Notes: generated by a model from the letters alone, not told the origin. A stretch of DNA of 35,061 nucleotides from Clostridiales bacterium (GCA_021205205.1 JAJPXY010000145.1:3498-38558); one strand, 5' to 3'. Positions 23,955 to 31,700 are shown, counted from the first letter of the stretch. Program-made: numbers and translations.

Positions 23955-24451
23955 TATTCTCTAGTAATTCCCAGCGCGTTCATAATCGTTTCTTCCCGGG
24001 CGCGCATCTGCCGCTTCATGGGGCCGTCGTCCCCGTCCATGTGGTCATAGCCCAGCAGGTGGAGGACGGAGTGGACCGCCAGATACCCCAGTTCCCGCCG
24101 GACGCTGTGGCCGTACTCCGCCGCCTGGGTCTCGGCCCGCTGGTAGGAGATGACCATGTCCCCCAGGGGCAGCAGGCCGGTGGCGGGGTCGGTCTCCGCC
24201 GTCTCCGGCGTGGGGGGGACCCCCGGCTCCAGCTGGAACATGGGGAAGGACAGCACATCGGTGGGCCGGTCCACCCCCCGCTGCTCCCGGTTGATTGCGT
24301 GGATGCCCGCGTCGTCGGTGATGAGTACGTCCACCTCGCAGCCCACCGCGCCCCCCTCCTGCTCCAGGGCGGCGCAGATGCAGGTCTCCAGCAAATCGGC
24401 GTAGGGGAACGGCTCCTCCAGCTCGGATTCCAAAATGATTTCGTGGTTCAT
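23954..24451 (-). CDS. ybeY: Endoribonuclease YbeY
   Basis: YbeY is a zinc-dependent ribonuclease involved in 16S rRNA 3'-end maturation and 70S quality control. The 165-residue protein contains the diagnostic metal motif HSVLHLLGYDHMDGD (H-x3-H-x5-H), and upstream NREQRGVDRPTDVLSFPM, also conserved. The ATG overlaps the phoH stop codon (ATGA), which indicates translational coupling. The stop lies just before heptad repeats. Confidence 0.96.
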   Translation of the reverse strand: MNHEIILESELEEPFPYADLLETCICAALEQEGGAVGCEVDVLITDDAGIHAINREQRGVDRPTDVLSFPMFQLEPGVPPTPETAETDPATGLLPLGDMVISYQRAETQAAEYGHSVRRELGYLAVHSVLHLLGYDHMDGDDGPMKRQMRAREETIMNALGITRE

Positions 24452-25458
24452 GGCGTCTTTCCTCCCCTGTGGGGCTTGTCCGCCGGGTGCTTTTTGGGCG
24501 GGTTCCGGCGCTGCTCGTCCTCCTCGTAAGCCTGAATGATGCGTTGCACCAGGGCGTGGCGCACCACGTCGTCCCCGGTCAGACGGCGGATGGCGATGTC
24601 CTCCACCCCATTCAGCACCCGCATGGCCTCCTTCAGGCCGGAGGTTTGGTCCTTCGGCAGGTCGATTTGGGTGATGTCGCCGGTGATGACGATTTTGGAG
24701 CCAAAGCCCAGCCGGGTCAGGAACATCTTCATCTGCTCCCGGGAGGTGTTCTGGGCCTCGTCCAGGATGATGAACGAGTCGTCCAGCGTCCGGCCCCGCA
24801 TATAGGCCAGAGGGGCCACCTCGATGTTGCCCCGCTCCACGTACTTCTCATAGGTCTCGCTGCCCAGCATTTCGAACAGCGCGTCGTAGAGGGGCCGCAG
24901 GTAGGGGTCCACCTTGCTCTGGAGGTCGCCGGGCAGGAAGCCCAGCCGCTCCCCGGCCTCCACCGCCGGGCGGGTCAGGATGATGCGGTTGACCTCCCGG
25001 GCCTTGAAGGCCGCCACCGCCGCGGCCACCGCCAGGTAGGTCTTGCCGGTGCCGGCAGGCCCCACCCCCAGGGTGACGGTGTGGGTCTGGATGTCCTTGA
25101 CATACCGGGCCTGTCCCACGGTCTTGGCCTTGATGGGCTTGCCGCCCGCGGTGACGCAGACCACGTCCTTGGCCATGTCGTTGATGCGCTCCTCCTGGCC
25201 CGCCCGGGCCAGAGAAATCATGTAGCGGATGTTCTGCTCGTTCAGCGTCTCGCCCCGGGCGATGAGGCTCATCAGGCCCTGAATGGTCTTTACCGCCAGC
25301 AGCACCTGCTCCGCCTCGCCGCTGACTTTCAGCTCTTCCTCCCGAATCAAAATGCGGACGGACAGCTCCCGCTCGATGATGCGGATATTTTCATCAAAAG
25401 CGCCGAAGATGGTGGCAGCTTCCTCCATCCGTTCCAGGCTGACGCGCTGTTCGATCAA
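24448..25458 (-). CDS. phoH: PhoH family ATPase (PhoH/YbeZ)
   Basis: The protein is a cytoplasmic P-loop ATPase usually paired with YbeY in RNA metabolism. It has an N-terminal region (EQRVSLERMEEAATIFGAFDENI) typical of PhoH-like proteins, then Walker A GPAGTGKTY (about 132-140) and Walker B FIILDEAQN (about 224-232). Next come KIVITGDITQIDLP and a C-terminal RRLTGDDVVRHALVQRII. The TTG at 25458, giving 336 residues, fits family length; an ATG ten codons in is an alternative, and upstream codons are repeat DNA. The gene sits between yqfD and ybeY, as in Bacillus. Confidence 0.93.
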   Translation of the reverse strand: MIEQRVSLERMEEAATIFGAFDENIRIIERELSVRILIREEELKVSGEAEQVLLAVKTIQGLMSLIARGETLNEQNIRYMISLARAGQEERINDMAKDVVCVTAGGKPIKAKTVGQARYVKDIQTHTVTLGVGPAGTGKTYLAVAAAVAAFKAREVNRIILTRPAVEAGERLGFLPGDLQSKVDPYLRPLYDALFEMLGSETYEKYVERGNIEVAPLAYMRGRTLDDSFIILDEAQNTSREQMKMFLTRLGFGSKIVITGDITQIDLPKDQTSGLKEAMRVLNGVEDIAIRRLTGDDVVRHALVQRIIQAYEEDEQRRNPPKKHPADKPHRGGKTP

Positions 25459-25541
25459 TGTGAGTTCATCTCCAGTCTCTCTGTGGGTGTGGTGGGAACC
25501 CCTCTGCCATAGGCACACGGTTTCTCTTTTGCTGTCGTAGG

Positions 25542-25611
25542 TGTAGGGGCGGCCCGTGGGCGCCCCGGGTTCGCAGTTGGTTGCAGTGGGCGGCCAAGGG
25601 CCGCCCCAACA
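25542..25611. repeat. GC-rich inverted repeat (family B) upstream of phoH
   Basis: Arms 25542-25565 and 25588-25611 match at 21 of 24 positions, with outer end TGT(A/T)GGGGCGGCCC. It lies in the 275-bp gap between yqfD and phoH, in the leader of the phoH transcript. Confidence 0.8.
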
Positions 25612-25706
25612 GGAGGGTTGGAGTACTTGCCGGGAAAAAGATTTGCCAGGGAGCAAGGTACAACGCCCCCTCGCCGCAAGGCGGCAACAACGCCTCCGGT
25701 TTCCCA

Positions 25707-25742
25707 TAATTGCACATTGCAAATTGCTAATTGCTAATTGTT
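25707..25742. repeat. Family A right-end heptads at the yqfD stop
   Basis: CGCCTCCGGTTTCCCATAA is followed by ATTGCAC, ATTGCAA and ATTGCTA units. The yqfD stop codon (AAT TAG) is inside this array. No matching left heptad array was found, so this copy may be one-ended. Confidence 0.8.
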
Positions 25743-26936
25743 ATCGCCCAGCTCCACCGTTCTGCCGATCTGCTCCAGACACGAGGCCCGCAGCGTGCCG
25801 GTCAGCACGCCGTCCCCCTCCGCGAAGGTCAGCGCGTGGGAGAGGTCCTGGCCCTCCTCCCCCAGCAGGGCGGAGAGCTTCGCCTCCAGCACCCCGGTCA
25901 GATAGTCCTCGGCGCTGGCGCGGTTCACGCTGGCGGCGGCCGACTCACTGGTAGTGACGGTCAAAACCTCCCACGCCAGGGGCAAAACCGTCCCGCCCGG
26001 CAGGGTCAGGGCGTAAACTTTTTTTATTTTACCACAGGTCAAACCGGAAATGCTACTGTTTTGATAAAATTTGATGGGGTGTTTCAAAATTTTTAACGAA
26101 TACAGGGTCCGCGTCTCCTCCGTTGTCCGGGTCTGCGCCGTCAGGGGGGTGGCGGCGCGGAGGGTGCGGTTGGTCAGCGCCCAGACCTCTCCCTCCGCCC
26201 GGACCTCCCGGGAGGACAGCACCGTGCCGCTGCCGTCGCCGCTCTCGTAGGTCGCCAACCCGGAGATGAGAATCTCCCCCGCCAGCACCGCCTGGCCCTC
26301 GGCCACCTGGCTCCGCCCGGCCACCGTGTCCGCGTCCACCACCACCCCGTCCACGGCGGCCACAATGTCCGCCGCCGCGTCGCTCTCAATCTCCGGGGCG
26401 GGGGCGGCCTCCCGCACCACCACCTGGGCGTAGACGCCGCTGATGTTGACGGACAAAAAGCTCAGCTCCCGCAGGTCCAGCAGGGCCTGGTTGGACAGGG
26501 CGCGGCAGTCCACGCCGGGGCCGTAGCTGCCAATTCCGAATCCTAAGGATTCCAATTCGGTCAAAATGACGGAATTTGAGACGGCGGTATTTCCCGTCAC
26601 CTCAATGACCCAAACGAACTGGGACAGGGTGACAGCGCAAAAAAGTGCGAACGCCAGCCCCGCCGCCAGAGCGTACCGCCGCCGGAACCGGCGCAGAAAA
26701 GCGTGCAGTCCTTCGCCCCGCTCCACCTCCAGCCGACACATGGCCCGCTCCGCCAGCGCCCTGGCCCGCCGGAGACGCCAGGCGGGCAGCGTGACCCGGA
26801 GGACCTGCGCGCCCTCCCGCTCCACGTCCCAGAAGGGGACGCGCTCCGTGCCGCACAGGTTCAGGAACCGCTCCGGGAACGGCCCTTCCAGGCGAATTTG
26901 CACCGAACCGGCGATGAAATGAATGATTTTCCCCAC
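25734..26936 (-). CDS. yqfD: Sporulation protein YqfD
   Basis: YqfD is a membrane protein made in the mother cell of sporulating Bacillus and conserved in Clostridia; its biochemical role is not established. The 400-residue product (B. subtilis YqfD is about 400) starts GKIIHFIAGSVQIRLEGPFPERFLNLC and has a membrane helix at about residues 88-110. The extracytoplasmic part contains FVWVIEVTGN and REAAPAPEIESD...VDGVVVDADTVAG. The GTG at 26936 is chosen because the family begins here; AAGGCGGG lies before it but is a weak site. It is paired with yqfC. The last residue (Asn) and TAG stop are repeat-derived. Confidence 0.92.
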   Translation of the reverse strand: MGKIIHFIAGSVQIRLEGPFPERFLNLCGTERVPFWDVEREGAQVLRVTLPAWRLRRARALAERAMCRLEVERGEGLHAFLRRFRRRYALAAGLAFALFCAVTLSQFVWVIEVTGNTAVSNSVILTELESLGFGIGSYGPGVDCRALSNQALLDLRELSFLSVNISGVYAQVVVREAAPAPEIESDAAADIVAAVDGVVVDADTVAGRSQVAEGQAVLAGEILISGLATYESGDGSGTVLSSREVRAEGEVWALTNRTLRAATPLTAQTRTTEETRTLYSLKILKHPIKFYQNSSISGLTCGKIKKVYALTLPGGTVLPLAWEVLTVTTSESAAASVNRASAEDYLTGVLEAKLSALLGEEGQDLSHALTFAEGDGVLTGTLRASCLEQIGRTVELGDNN

Positions 26937-26965
26937 GTTTTGCCCGCCTTTCCCCCGCCGCCTGG

Positions 26966-27253
26966 CTACTCCAGTTCCACGCTGCGGATGGTTCCCGTGA
27001 TGAGCAGGGACTCCCCGCTCATGGCCCCCAGGGCCAATCCCTCCCCCCGGACCCGCACCAGCAGCCGTCCGCCGCTGATGCTGATCTCCTCCGGGTCGTA
27101 GGACAGGATGCCCCGGTGATTTTCCATGCGAAGTTCCCGTTTGCCCACCAGCTCGATGAGGGGCGCGCCCGCCACAACATCCGCCGGAAGTTCCAACGCC
27201 TCCGCCGCGGCGTCCATAAAGTCCCAACGCTCTTTTTTCCCATTCGCTGTCAC
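26966..27253 (-). CDS. yqfC: Sporulation protein YqfC
   Basis: YqfC is a small conserved protein always paired with YqfD and regulated with mother-cell sporulation genes in Bacillus. The 95-residue product matches the family length (about 93) and pattern: EALELPADVVAGAPLIELVGKRELRMENHRGI followed by YDPEEISISGGRLLVRVRGEGLAL. The GTG at 27253 has GGAG 7 bases upstream. No confident sporulation-sigma promoter could be read upstream. Its presence suggests an endospore-forming lineage, although such genes can persist in non-sporulating relatives. Confidence 0.9.
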   Translation of the reverse strand: MTANGKKERWDFMDAAAEALELPADVVAGAPLIELVGKRELRMENHRGILSYDPEEISISGGRLLVRVRGEGLALGAMSGESLLITGTIRSVELE

Positions 27254-27366
27254 TTCCCGTCTCCAGCCTATGCCGGAGGGGGAAAAAGGTTGCCTGTCCA
27301 CCGCCATTCCGGTTGAAATTTTTCTTTTTGGGGGCCGTTTGTGCAAAACGTAGAATTTCGCCCGCC

Positions 27367-27412
27367 GCACGATGTAGTGGGGGCGGATTTTCTACACCGC
27401 AAGATATTGATT
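27367..27412 (+). promoter_or_regulatory. Candidate NrdR operator upstream of nrdD
   Basis: Two 16-base segments, 27367-27382 (GCACGATGTAGTGGGG) and 27397-27412 (CCGCAAGATATTGATT), match the published NrdR box pattern acaCwAtATaTwGtgt at about 10 and 11 positions. Their starts are 30 bases apart, close to the three helical turns usual for tandem NrdR boxes. The second overlaps the -35 box of the nrdD promoter. Matching is by eye and moderate. Confidence 0.4.
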
Positions 27413-27435
27413 TTCGGCTTGGAATCTGGTATGCT
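27407..27435 (+). promoter_or_regulatory. Promoter of nrdD-nrdG
   Basis: TTGATT (27407-27412) and TATGCT (27430-27435) are separated by 17 bases. The nrdD ATG lies about 290 bases downstream, leaving a long untranslated leader that contains a half family B repeat at 27639-27653. I see no riboswitch or ORF that I can support in 27254-27726. Confidence 0.55.
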
Positions 27436-27726
27436 GAAAGCCACCCACCGGCGCGGCCTGTTTGCCGCAGTCGCCGGTCGTCCACCGCTCAAAAACAGAA
27501 CCGTTCACCGCACGCACAGCCCCGCCTGCTGAAAAACTGGCGGTTGGTCTGGCGCGCGTCGGTCTTTCCATTTGCCCTTATCGTCGTCTCTTTGCATCCG
27601 TATTTCTCAGTGTTGCTTCCAACGGTTACGGCCCTTTCTGTAGGGGCGGCGACATCAAAACGGAGGAAAAGAGACCCGTTCACCCTTTTCGCACACACCC
27701 TGCGCACACCCCAAGGAGGAAGGAAC

Positions 27727-29853
27727 ATGAAAGTTATCAAGCGAGACGGCTCCACCGTCGATTTCGACCGCACAAAAATCATCGTCGCCGTCCAGAAGGC
27801 CAACGCCGCCGTCGCCCCGGAGGACCGTATCACCAACGCGGAGATTGAGTCCATCGCGGACTACGTGGCCGCCGTGGACCGGCCCCGGCTGATGGTGGAG
27901 GACATCCAGGACATGGTGGAGAACCAGCTGGTCAAAATCGGCACCTATCCCCTGACCAAGGCCTACATCATCTACCGCTATCAGCGCTCCCTGGCCCGGA
28001 AGCAGAACACCACTGACAACGACATCCTCAAGCTGCTGGAGGGCACCAACAAGGAGATGGCGGAGGAGAACTCCAACAAGGACACCAGCGTGGCCTCCAC
28101 CCAGCGGGACTACATCGCCGGTATCGTCAGCCGGGACCTGACCCGCCGCCTGCTGCTGCCGGATAAGATTTCCAAGGCCCACGACGAGGGCGTGCTCCAC
28201 TTCCACGACGCGGACTATTTCGTCCAGCCCATCTTCAACTGCTGCCTCATCAACATCGGCGATATGCTGGACAACGGCACCATGATGAACGGCAAGCTCA
28301 TCGAAAGCCCCAAGAGCTTCCAGGTGGCCTGCACCGTCACCACCCAGATCATCGCCTGCGTGGCCTCCAACCAGTACGGCGGCCAGAGCGTGGACGTCAG
28401 CCACCTGGGCAAGTACCTGCGCCGCAGCCGGGACAAGTTCCGCAAAAAGATTTTGAACGCCGTGGGCGGCGACCTGCCCGCCGACGTGCTGGATCGGCTG
28501 GTGGACGAGCGGGTGCGCACCGAGCTTTCCAACGGCGTGCAGACCATCCAGTACCAGATCAACACCCTGATGACCACCAACGGCCAGTCCCCCTTCGTCA
28601 CCCTGTTCCTCTACATCCGGGACAACGACCCCTATGAAGAGGAAAACGCCATGATCATCGAGGAGATCCTCCGCCAGCGGCTGGAGGGCATCAAGAACGA
28701 GAGCGGCGTCTACGTCACCCCCGCCTTCCCCAAGCTGGTCTACGTGCTGGACGAGAACAACAACCTCACCGGCGGCAAATACGACTACCTGACCCACCTG
28801 GCCGTCCGCTGCTCCGCCAAGCGGATGTACCCCGACTATATCTCCGCCAAGAAGATGCGGGAGAACTACGAGGGCAACGTGTTCTCCCCCATGGGCTGCC
28901 GCTCCTTCCTGGCCCCCTGGAAGAACGACAAGGGCGAGTACCAGTTCGAGGGCCGCTTCAACCAGGGCGTGGTCTCCATCAACCTGCCCCAGGTGGGCCT
29001 GGAGGTCCGGGGCAACATGGACAAGTTCTGGCCCGAATTTGACCGGCGGCTGGAGCTGTGCAAGGAGGCGCTGATGTGCCGCCACAACGCCCTGAAGAAC
29101 GTCACCTCCGACTCCAGCCCCATCCACTGGCAATACGGCGCCATCGCCCGGCTGGAAAAGGGCCAGTCCATCAAGGACCTGCTCTACGGCGGCTACTCCT
29201 CCATCTCCCTGGGCTACATCGGCCTGTATGAGCTGACCTACCTGATGACCGGCCACAGCCACACCTCCGGCGAGGGCCACGACTTCGCCCTCCAGGTCAT
29301 GCGGCATATGCAGTCCACCGTCCAGCGGTGGAAGGCCGAGACCAACATCGGCTTCGCCCTCTACGGCACCCCCGCCGAGAGCCTGTGCTACCGCTTTGCG
29401 GAGATCGACCGCAAGCGCTACGGCACCGTGAAGAACGTCACCGACAAGGGCTATTACACCAACTCCTACCATGTGGACGTGCGGGAGCCGATCGACGCCT
29501 TCTCCAAGTTCCAGCTGGAGGCCGAGTTCCAGGCCATCTCCCTGGGCGGCTGCATCAGCTACGTGGAGGTGCCCAATATGCGCCACAACCTGACCGCCAT
29601 GGAGGACGTGGTCCGCTTCATCTACGACAACATCCAGTACGCCGAGTTCAACACCAAGAGCGACTACTGCCAGGTGTGCGGCTACGATGGGGAAATGACC
29701 ATCAACGACAAGCTGGAGTGGGAGTGCCCCTGCTGCGGCAACCGGGACTGCCACAAGATGAACGTGGTGCGCCGGACCTGCGGCTACCTGGGGGAGAACT
29801 TCTGGAACGTGGGCAAGACCAAGGAGATCAAGGCCAGAGTGCTGCACCTGTGA
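27727..29853 (+). CDS. nrdD: Anaerobic ribonucleoside-triphosphate reductase NrdD (class III)
   Basis: NrdD reduces ribonucleoside triphosphates to deoxy forms with a glycyl radical, using formate as reductant in studied cases. The 708-residue protein has an N-terminal ATP-cone allosteric domain (about 1-90, beginning VIKRDGSTVDFDRTKI), then the barrel. Near the C-terminus are four zinc-binding cysteines (CQVCG...CPCCG) and the glycyl-radical motif RRTCGYLG at about 682-689. AAGGAGG precedes the ATG at 27727, and the long in-frame upstream extension is non-coding. It is followed by nrdG in the same direction. Oxygen-sensitive chemistry implies an anaerobic life. Confidence 0.98.
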   Translation: MKVIKRDGSTVDFDRTKIIVAVQKANAAVAPEDRITNAEIESIADYVAAVDRPRLMVEDIQDMVENQLVKIGTYPLTKAYIIYRYQRSLARKQNTTDNDILKLLEGTNKEMAEENSNKDTSVASTQRDYIAGIVSRDLTRRLLLPDKISKAHDEGVLHFHDADYFVQPIFNCCLINIGDMLDNGTMMNGKLIESPKSFQVACTVTTQIIACVASNQYGGQSVDVSHLGKYLRRSRDKFRKKILNAVGGDLPADVLDRLVDERVRTELSNGVQTIQYQINTLMTTNGQSPFVTLFLYIRDNDPYEEENAMIIEEILRQRLEGIKNESGVYVTPAFPKLVYVLDENNNLTGGKYDYLTHLAVRCSAKRMYPDYISAKKMRENYEGNVFSPMGCRSFLAPWKNDKGEYQFEGRFNQGVVSINLPQVGLEVRGNMDKFWPEFDRRLELCKEALMCRHNALKNVTSDSSPIHWQYGAIARLEKGQSIKDLLYGGYSSISLGYIGLYELTYLMTGHSHTSGEGHDFALQVMRHMQSTVQRWKAETNIGFALYGTPAESLCYRFAEIDRKRYGTVKNVTDKGYYTNSYHVDVREPIDAFSKFQLEAEFQAISLGGCISYVEVPNMRHNLTAMEDVVRFIYDNIQYAEFNTKSDYCQVCGYDGEMTINDKLEWECPCCGNRDCHKMNVVRRTCGYLGENFWNVGKTKEIKARVLHL

Positions 29854-29857
29854 GTTT

Positions 29858-30008
29858 AATGTGCAATTAGCAATGTGCAATGTGCAATTATGGGGGAAAC
29901 CCGGCCATTGCGCATTGCACAGCACACGGAGATTGCGGACGCAAACCATAAAAAACCATGCCAGGGCAGCAGTTCATTGCTAATTGCTAATTGCAAATTG
30001 CTAATTGT
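29858..30008. repeat. Family A heptad-bounded element between nrdD and nrdG
   Basis: Left heptads 29858-29890 (GCAATTA, GCAATGT) begin 5 bases after the nrdD stop. Right heptads 29974-30008 (ATTGCTA, ATTGCAA) end just before the nrdG ribosome binding site. The core is short and not closely like other copies. Confidence 0.8.
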
Positions 30009-30025
30009 AAAGAGGGGAGACATCC

Positions 30026-30559
30026 ATGAACTACGCCGCCATCAAAACCCACGACATCGCCAACGGCCCCGGTGTGCGGGTCTCCCTCTTTGTGTCCGGC
30101 TGCACCCACCACTGCGAGGGCTGCTTCAACCCGGAGACCTGGGATTTCCACTACGGCCAGCCCTACACCGCCGAGACGGAGCGGGAGATTTTGGACGCCT
30201 GCGACAAGCCCTACATCCGGGGGCTGTCCCTGCTGGGGGGCGAACCATTTGAACCGGCCAACCAGAAGGCGCTGCTGCCCCTGCTGCGCCGGTTCCGGGA
30301 ACGGTTCCCGGACAAGACCGTGTGGTGCTACTCCGGCTACAACTACGAGCTGGATATGCTCACCGGCCAGCTGGGGGACTGGGCCGTGACGAAGGAGATG
30401 CTCAGCCTCCTGGACGTGCTGGTGGACGGGGAGTTCATCCTGGACCAGAAAGACCTGAACCTCCGGTTCCGGGGCAGCGCCAACCAGCGCATCATCGACG
30501 TGCAGCGGAGCCCGGAACACGACCAGGTGCTGTGGTGGGACGGCAGCAGCCAGCCCTGA
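30026..30559 (+). CDS. nrdG: Anaerobic ribonucleotide reductase activating protein NrdG
   Basis: NrdG is a radical SAM enzyme that generates the glycyl radical on NrdD. The 177-residue protein has the NrdG-type cluster motif CTHHCEGC (CxxxCxxC; residues 29-36) preceded by GPGVRVSLFVSG, and LSLLGGEPFEPAN. The ATG is preceded by an AGAGGGGAG site. The operon is closed by a strong terminator at 30630-30674. Size and motifs are typical of the family. Confidence 0.97.
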   Translation: MNYAAIKTHDIANGPGVRVSLFVSGCTHHCEGCFNPETWDFHYGQPYTAETEREILDACDKPYIRGLSLLGGEPFEPANQKALLPLLRRFRERFPDKTVWCYSGYNYELDMLTGQLGDWAVTKEMLSLLDVLVDGEFILDQKDLNLRFRGSANQRIIDVQRSPEHDQVLWWDGSSQP

Positions 30560-30629
30560 CGGCGCGAAGGCTGCCCCATTTCATCGGCCTCTCAGCTTTG
30601 CGGGGACACGCCCTTCTCCACAACCAACG

Positions 30630-30674
30630 CCCGGGACAGACGAACCGACCTCGTCTGTCCCGGGTTTGCTTTTT
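30630..30674 (+). terminator. Rho-independent terminator after nrdG
   Basis: A perfect 14-bp stem (30630-30643 with 30651-30664), 7-base loop, is followed by TTTGCTTTTT. Confidence 0.9.
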
Positions 30675-30717
30675 GCGCGGCGGCGTTCCCGCAGGACGGC
30701 CAGGGCCGCAAACCCGC

Positions 30718-30750
30718 CATTGCACATTGCTCATTGCAAATTGCAAATTG
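30718..30750. repeat. Family A right-end heptads
   Basis: ATTGCAC, ATTGCTC, ATTGCAA and ATTGCAA units follow GGGCCGCAAACCCGCC. No left heptad partner is seen, and the array lies just after the nrdG terminator. The 280-bp gap 30560-30839 otherwise holds only the terminator and a promoter. Confidence 0.75.
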
Positions 30751-30769
30751 TTTTATCCCTGGCGGGGGG

Positions 30770-30799
30770 TTGCGCGTCCGTTTGGTTTTCCGATATAAT
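30770..30799 (+). promoter_or_regulatory. Promoter of the small membrane protein pair
   Basis: A perfect -10 box TATAAT (30794-30799) lies 18 bases after a weak -35 box TTGCGC (30770-30775), about 40 bases before the start at 30840. Confidence 0.6.
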
Positions 30800-30839
30800 A
30801 TAGAAGGTAAAATCTGAACCTAAATTGGAGGTACAAACT

Positions 30840-31253
30840 ATGGCTTGCTTTTTAGTTCCCGCAGCGGAGGCCGCTGTCGTCACCATCGCCGCCCACGGCC
30901 TGGAGCTGGCCGAGCAGAAGAAGGCCCAGCGCCTGACCCTGTCCGGCGACCACACCGCCGCCCTGGCGGAGGAAAATCCCCTGCCTTGGAGCCGGAAGCT
31001 CAAGTGGTTGACCTATCTGCTCTGGGGCGGCGTGCTGCTGCTGGCCTTTGAGCACGTCTGGCACGGAGAGGTCACTCCCTGGTTCCCGTTCCTGACTGCG
31101 GCGTCCAACCCGGCGGACATGGTGGAAATGTTCCACGAGATGGCCACGGTGGGCGTCACCATGGCGGTCATCGTCACCGCCGTCTGGGGCGTGCTGGTGG
31201 CCTGCGCCACGCTGCTGATGAAGCGCTCCGCCGGGGCAGAACTGGCCCGGTAA
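30840..31253 (+). CDS. Small membrane protein of unknown function
   Basis: The 137-residue product has a mildly hydrophobic N-terminus (ACFLVPAAEAAVVTIAAHG), a charged stretch, and two membrane helices at about 55-75 and 103-127. The short loop between them contains HVWHGEVTPWFPF and MFHEM, histidine- and acid-containing segments. A clear GGAGG site precedes the ATG at 30840. I do not recognise the family. The second small membrane gene starts 6 bases after its stop, so the two are co-transcribed and may form a complex (inference). Confidence 0.75.
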   Translation: MACFLVPAAEAAVVTIAAHGLELAEQKKAQRLTLSGDHTAALAEENPLPWSRKLKWLTYLLWGGVLLLAFEHVWHGEVTPWFPFLTAASNPADMVEMFHEMATVGVTMAVIVTAVWGVLVACATLLMKRSAGAELAR

Positions 31254-31259
31254 GCGCCC

Positions 31260-31577
31260 ATGACCCTGCTCATCACCGTCTTTGCGGCGGTTTTCGCCAC
31301 GGTCAAGTGGTACGGCCAGACGGACGGCCGCTGGAACCTGGCACCGCTGTGCTTTCTCTATTGGGGCGCGGCGCTGATGTGGCTGGCCGACGCCATCTTT
31401 GAGTACATGGAGCTGGGCGCGGACTACTTCGCCCCCGCCCTGGCGGACATGGTCAACGACGCCTATCTGGGCCTGTCCGTGGTGGCGCTGGGGCTGGTGG
31501 TCTGGCTGGTCATCCTGCTGGTCAAGGACCCCCAGGGGAGCATCCGCGCCGCTCTGCGGAAGGGGAAGTCCAATTAG
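31260..31577 (+). CDS. Small three-helix membrane protein of unknown function
   Basis: The 105-residue product has membrane segments at about 1-15, 28-48 and 70-88, with acidic and aromatic residues in the loops (WLADAIFEYMELGADYF). It follows the preceding membrane gene by 6 bases without a strong ribosome binding site of its own, so coupling is likely. The last residue (Asn) and TAG stop are in a heptad repeat. I do not recognise the family. Confidence 0.7.
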   Translation: MTLLITVFAAVFATVKWYGQTDGRWNLAPLCFLYWGAALMWLADAIFEYMELGADYFAPALADMVNDAYLGLSVVALGLVVWLVILLVKDPQGSIRAALRKGKSN

Positions 31578-31603
31578 CAATTCGCAATGTGCAATTTGCA
31601 ATG
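31571..31603. repeat. Family A left-end heptads after the membrane protein pair
   Basis: GCAATTC, GCAATGT and GCAATTT units begin at the stop codon of the 31260-31577 gene (AAT TAG) and are followed by GCGGGTTTTCC. No right-hand partner array is visible before 31912. Confidence 0.75.
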
Positions 31604-31661
31604 AGCGGGTTTTCCGCCCTGTTTCCCCTGAAAAGACCGCTGAAAACTGCTCAAAGCCGTA

Positions 31662-31700
31662 AAAAAGGAACCTCTGGCGCCACGCCAGAGGTTCCTTTTT
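31662..31700. terminator. Bidirectional rho-independent terminator
   Basis: A perfect 18-bp stem (31662-31679 with 31683-31700) with a 3-base loop has A5 on one side and T5 on the other, so it can terminate the plus-strand membrane pair and also the minus-strand oxidoreductase transcript. Confidence 0.9.

Noticed and set aside
24469-25512. Long plus-strand frame opposite phoH
   Set aside because: It is the antisense shadow of a gene with clear Walker motifs; no independent signals.
25459-25722. Upstream extension of phoH
   Set aside because: The extra codons come from the GC-rich repeat and heptad DNA, not from conserved protein sequence.
27254-27726. Riboswitch or small gene in the nrdD leader
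   Set aside because: Short frames here lack ribosome binding sites and coding character, and I could not recognise a cobalamin or other riboswitch core.
27655-29949. A 764-codon minus-strand open frame antisense to nrdD
   Set aside because: It exactly shadows nrdD, has low-complexity Val/Asp/His/Gly-rich translation typical of antisense frames in high-GC DNA, and no ribosome binding site or family motif.
14194-31603. Heptad arrays as a CRISPR array
   Set aside because: The units are 7 bp in direct tandem with no unique spacers of 30-40 bases, and no cas genes are present.
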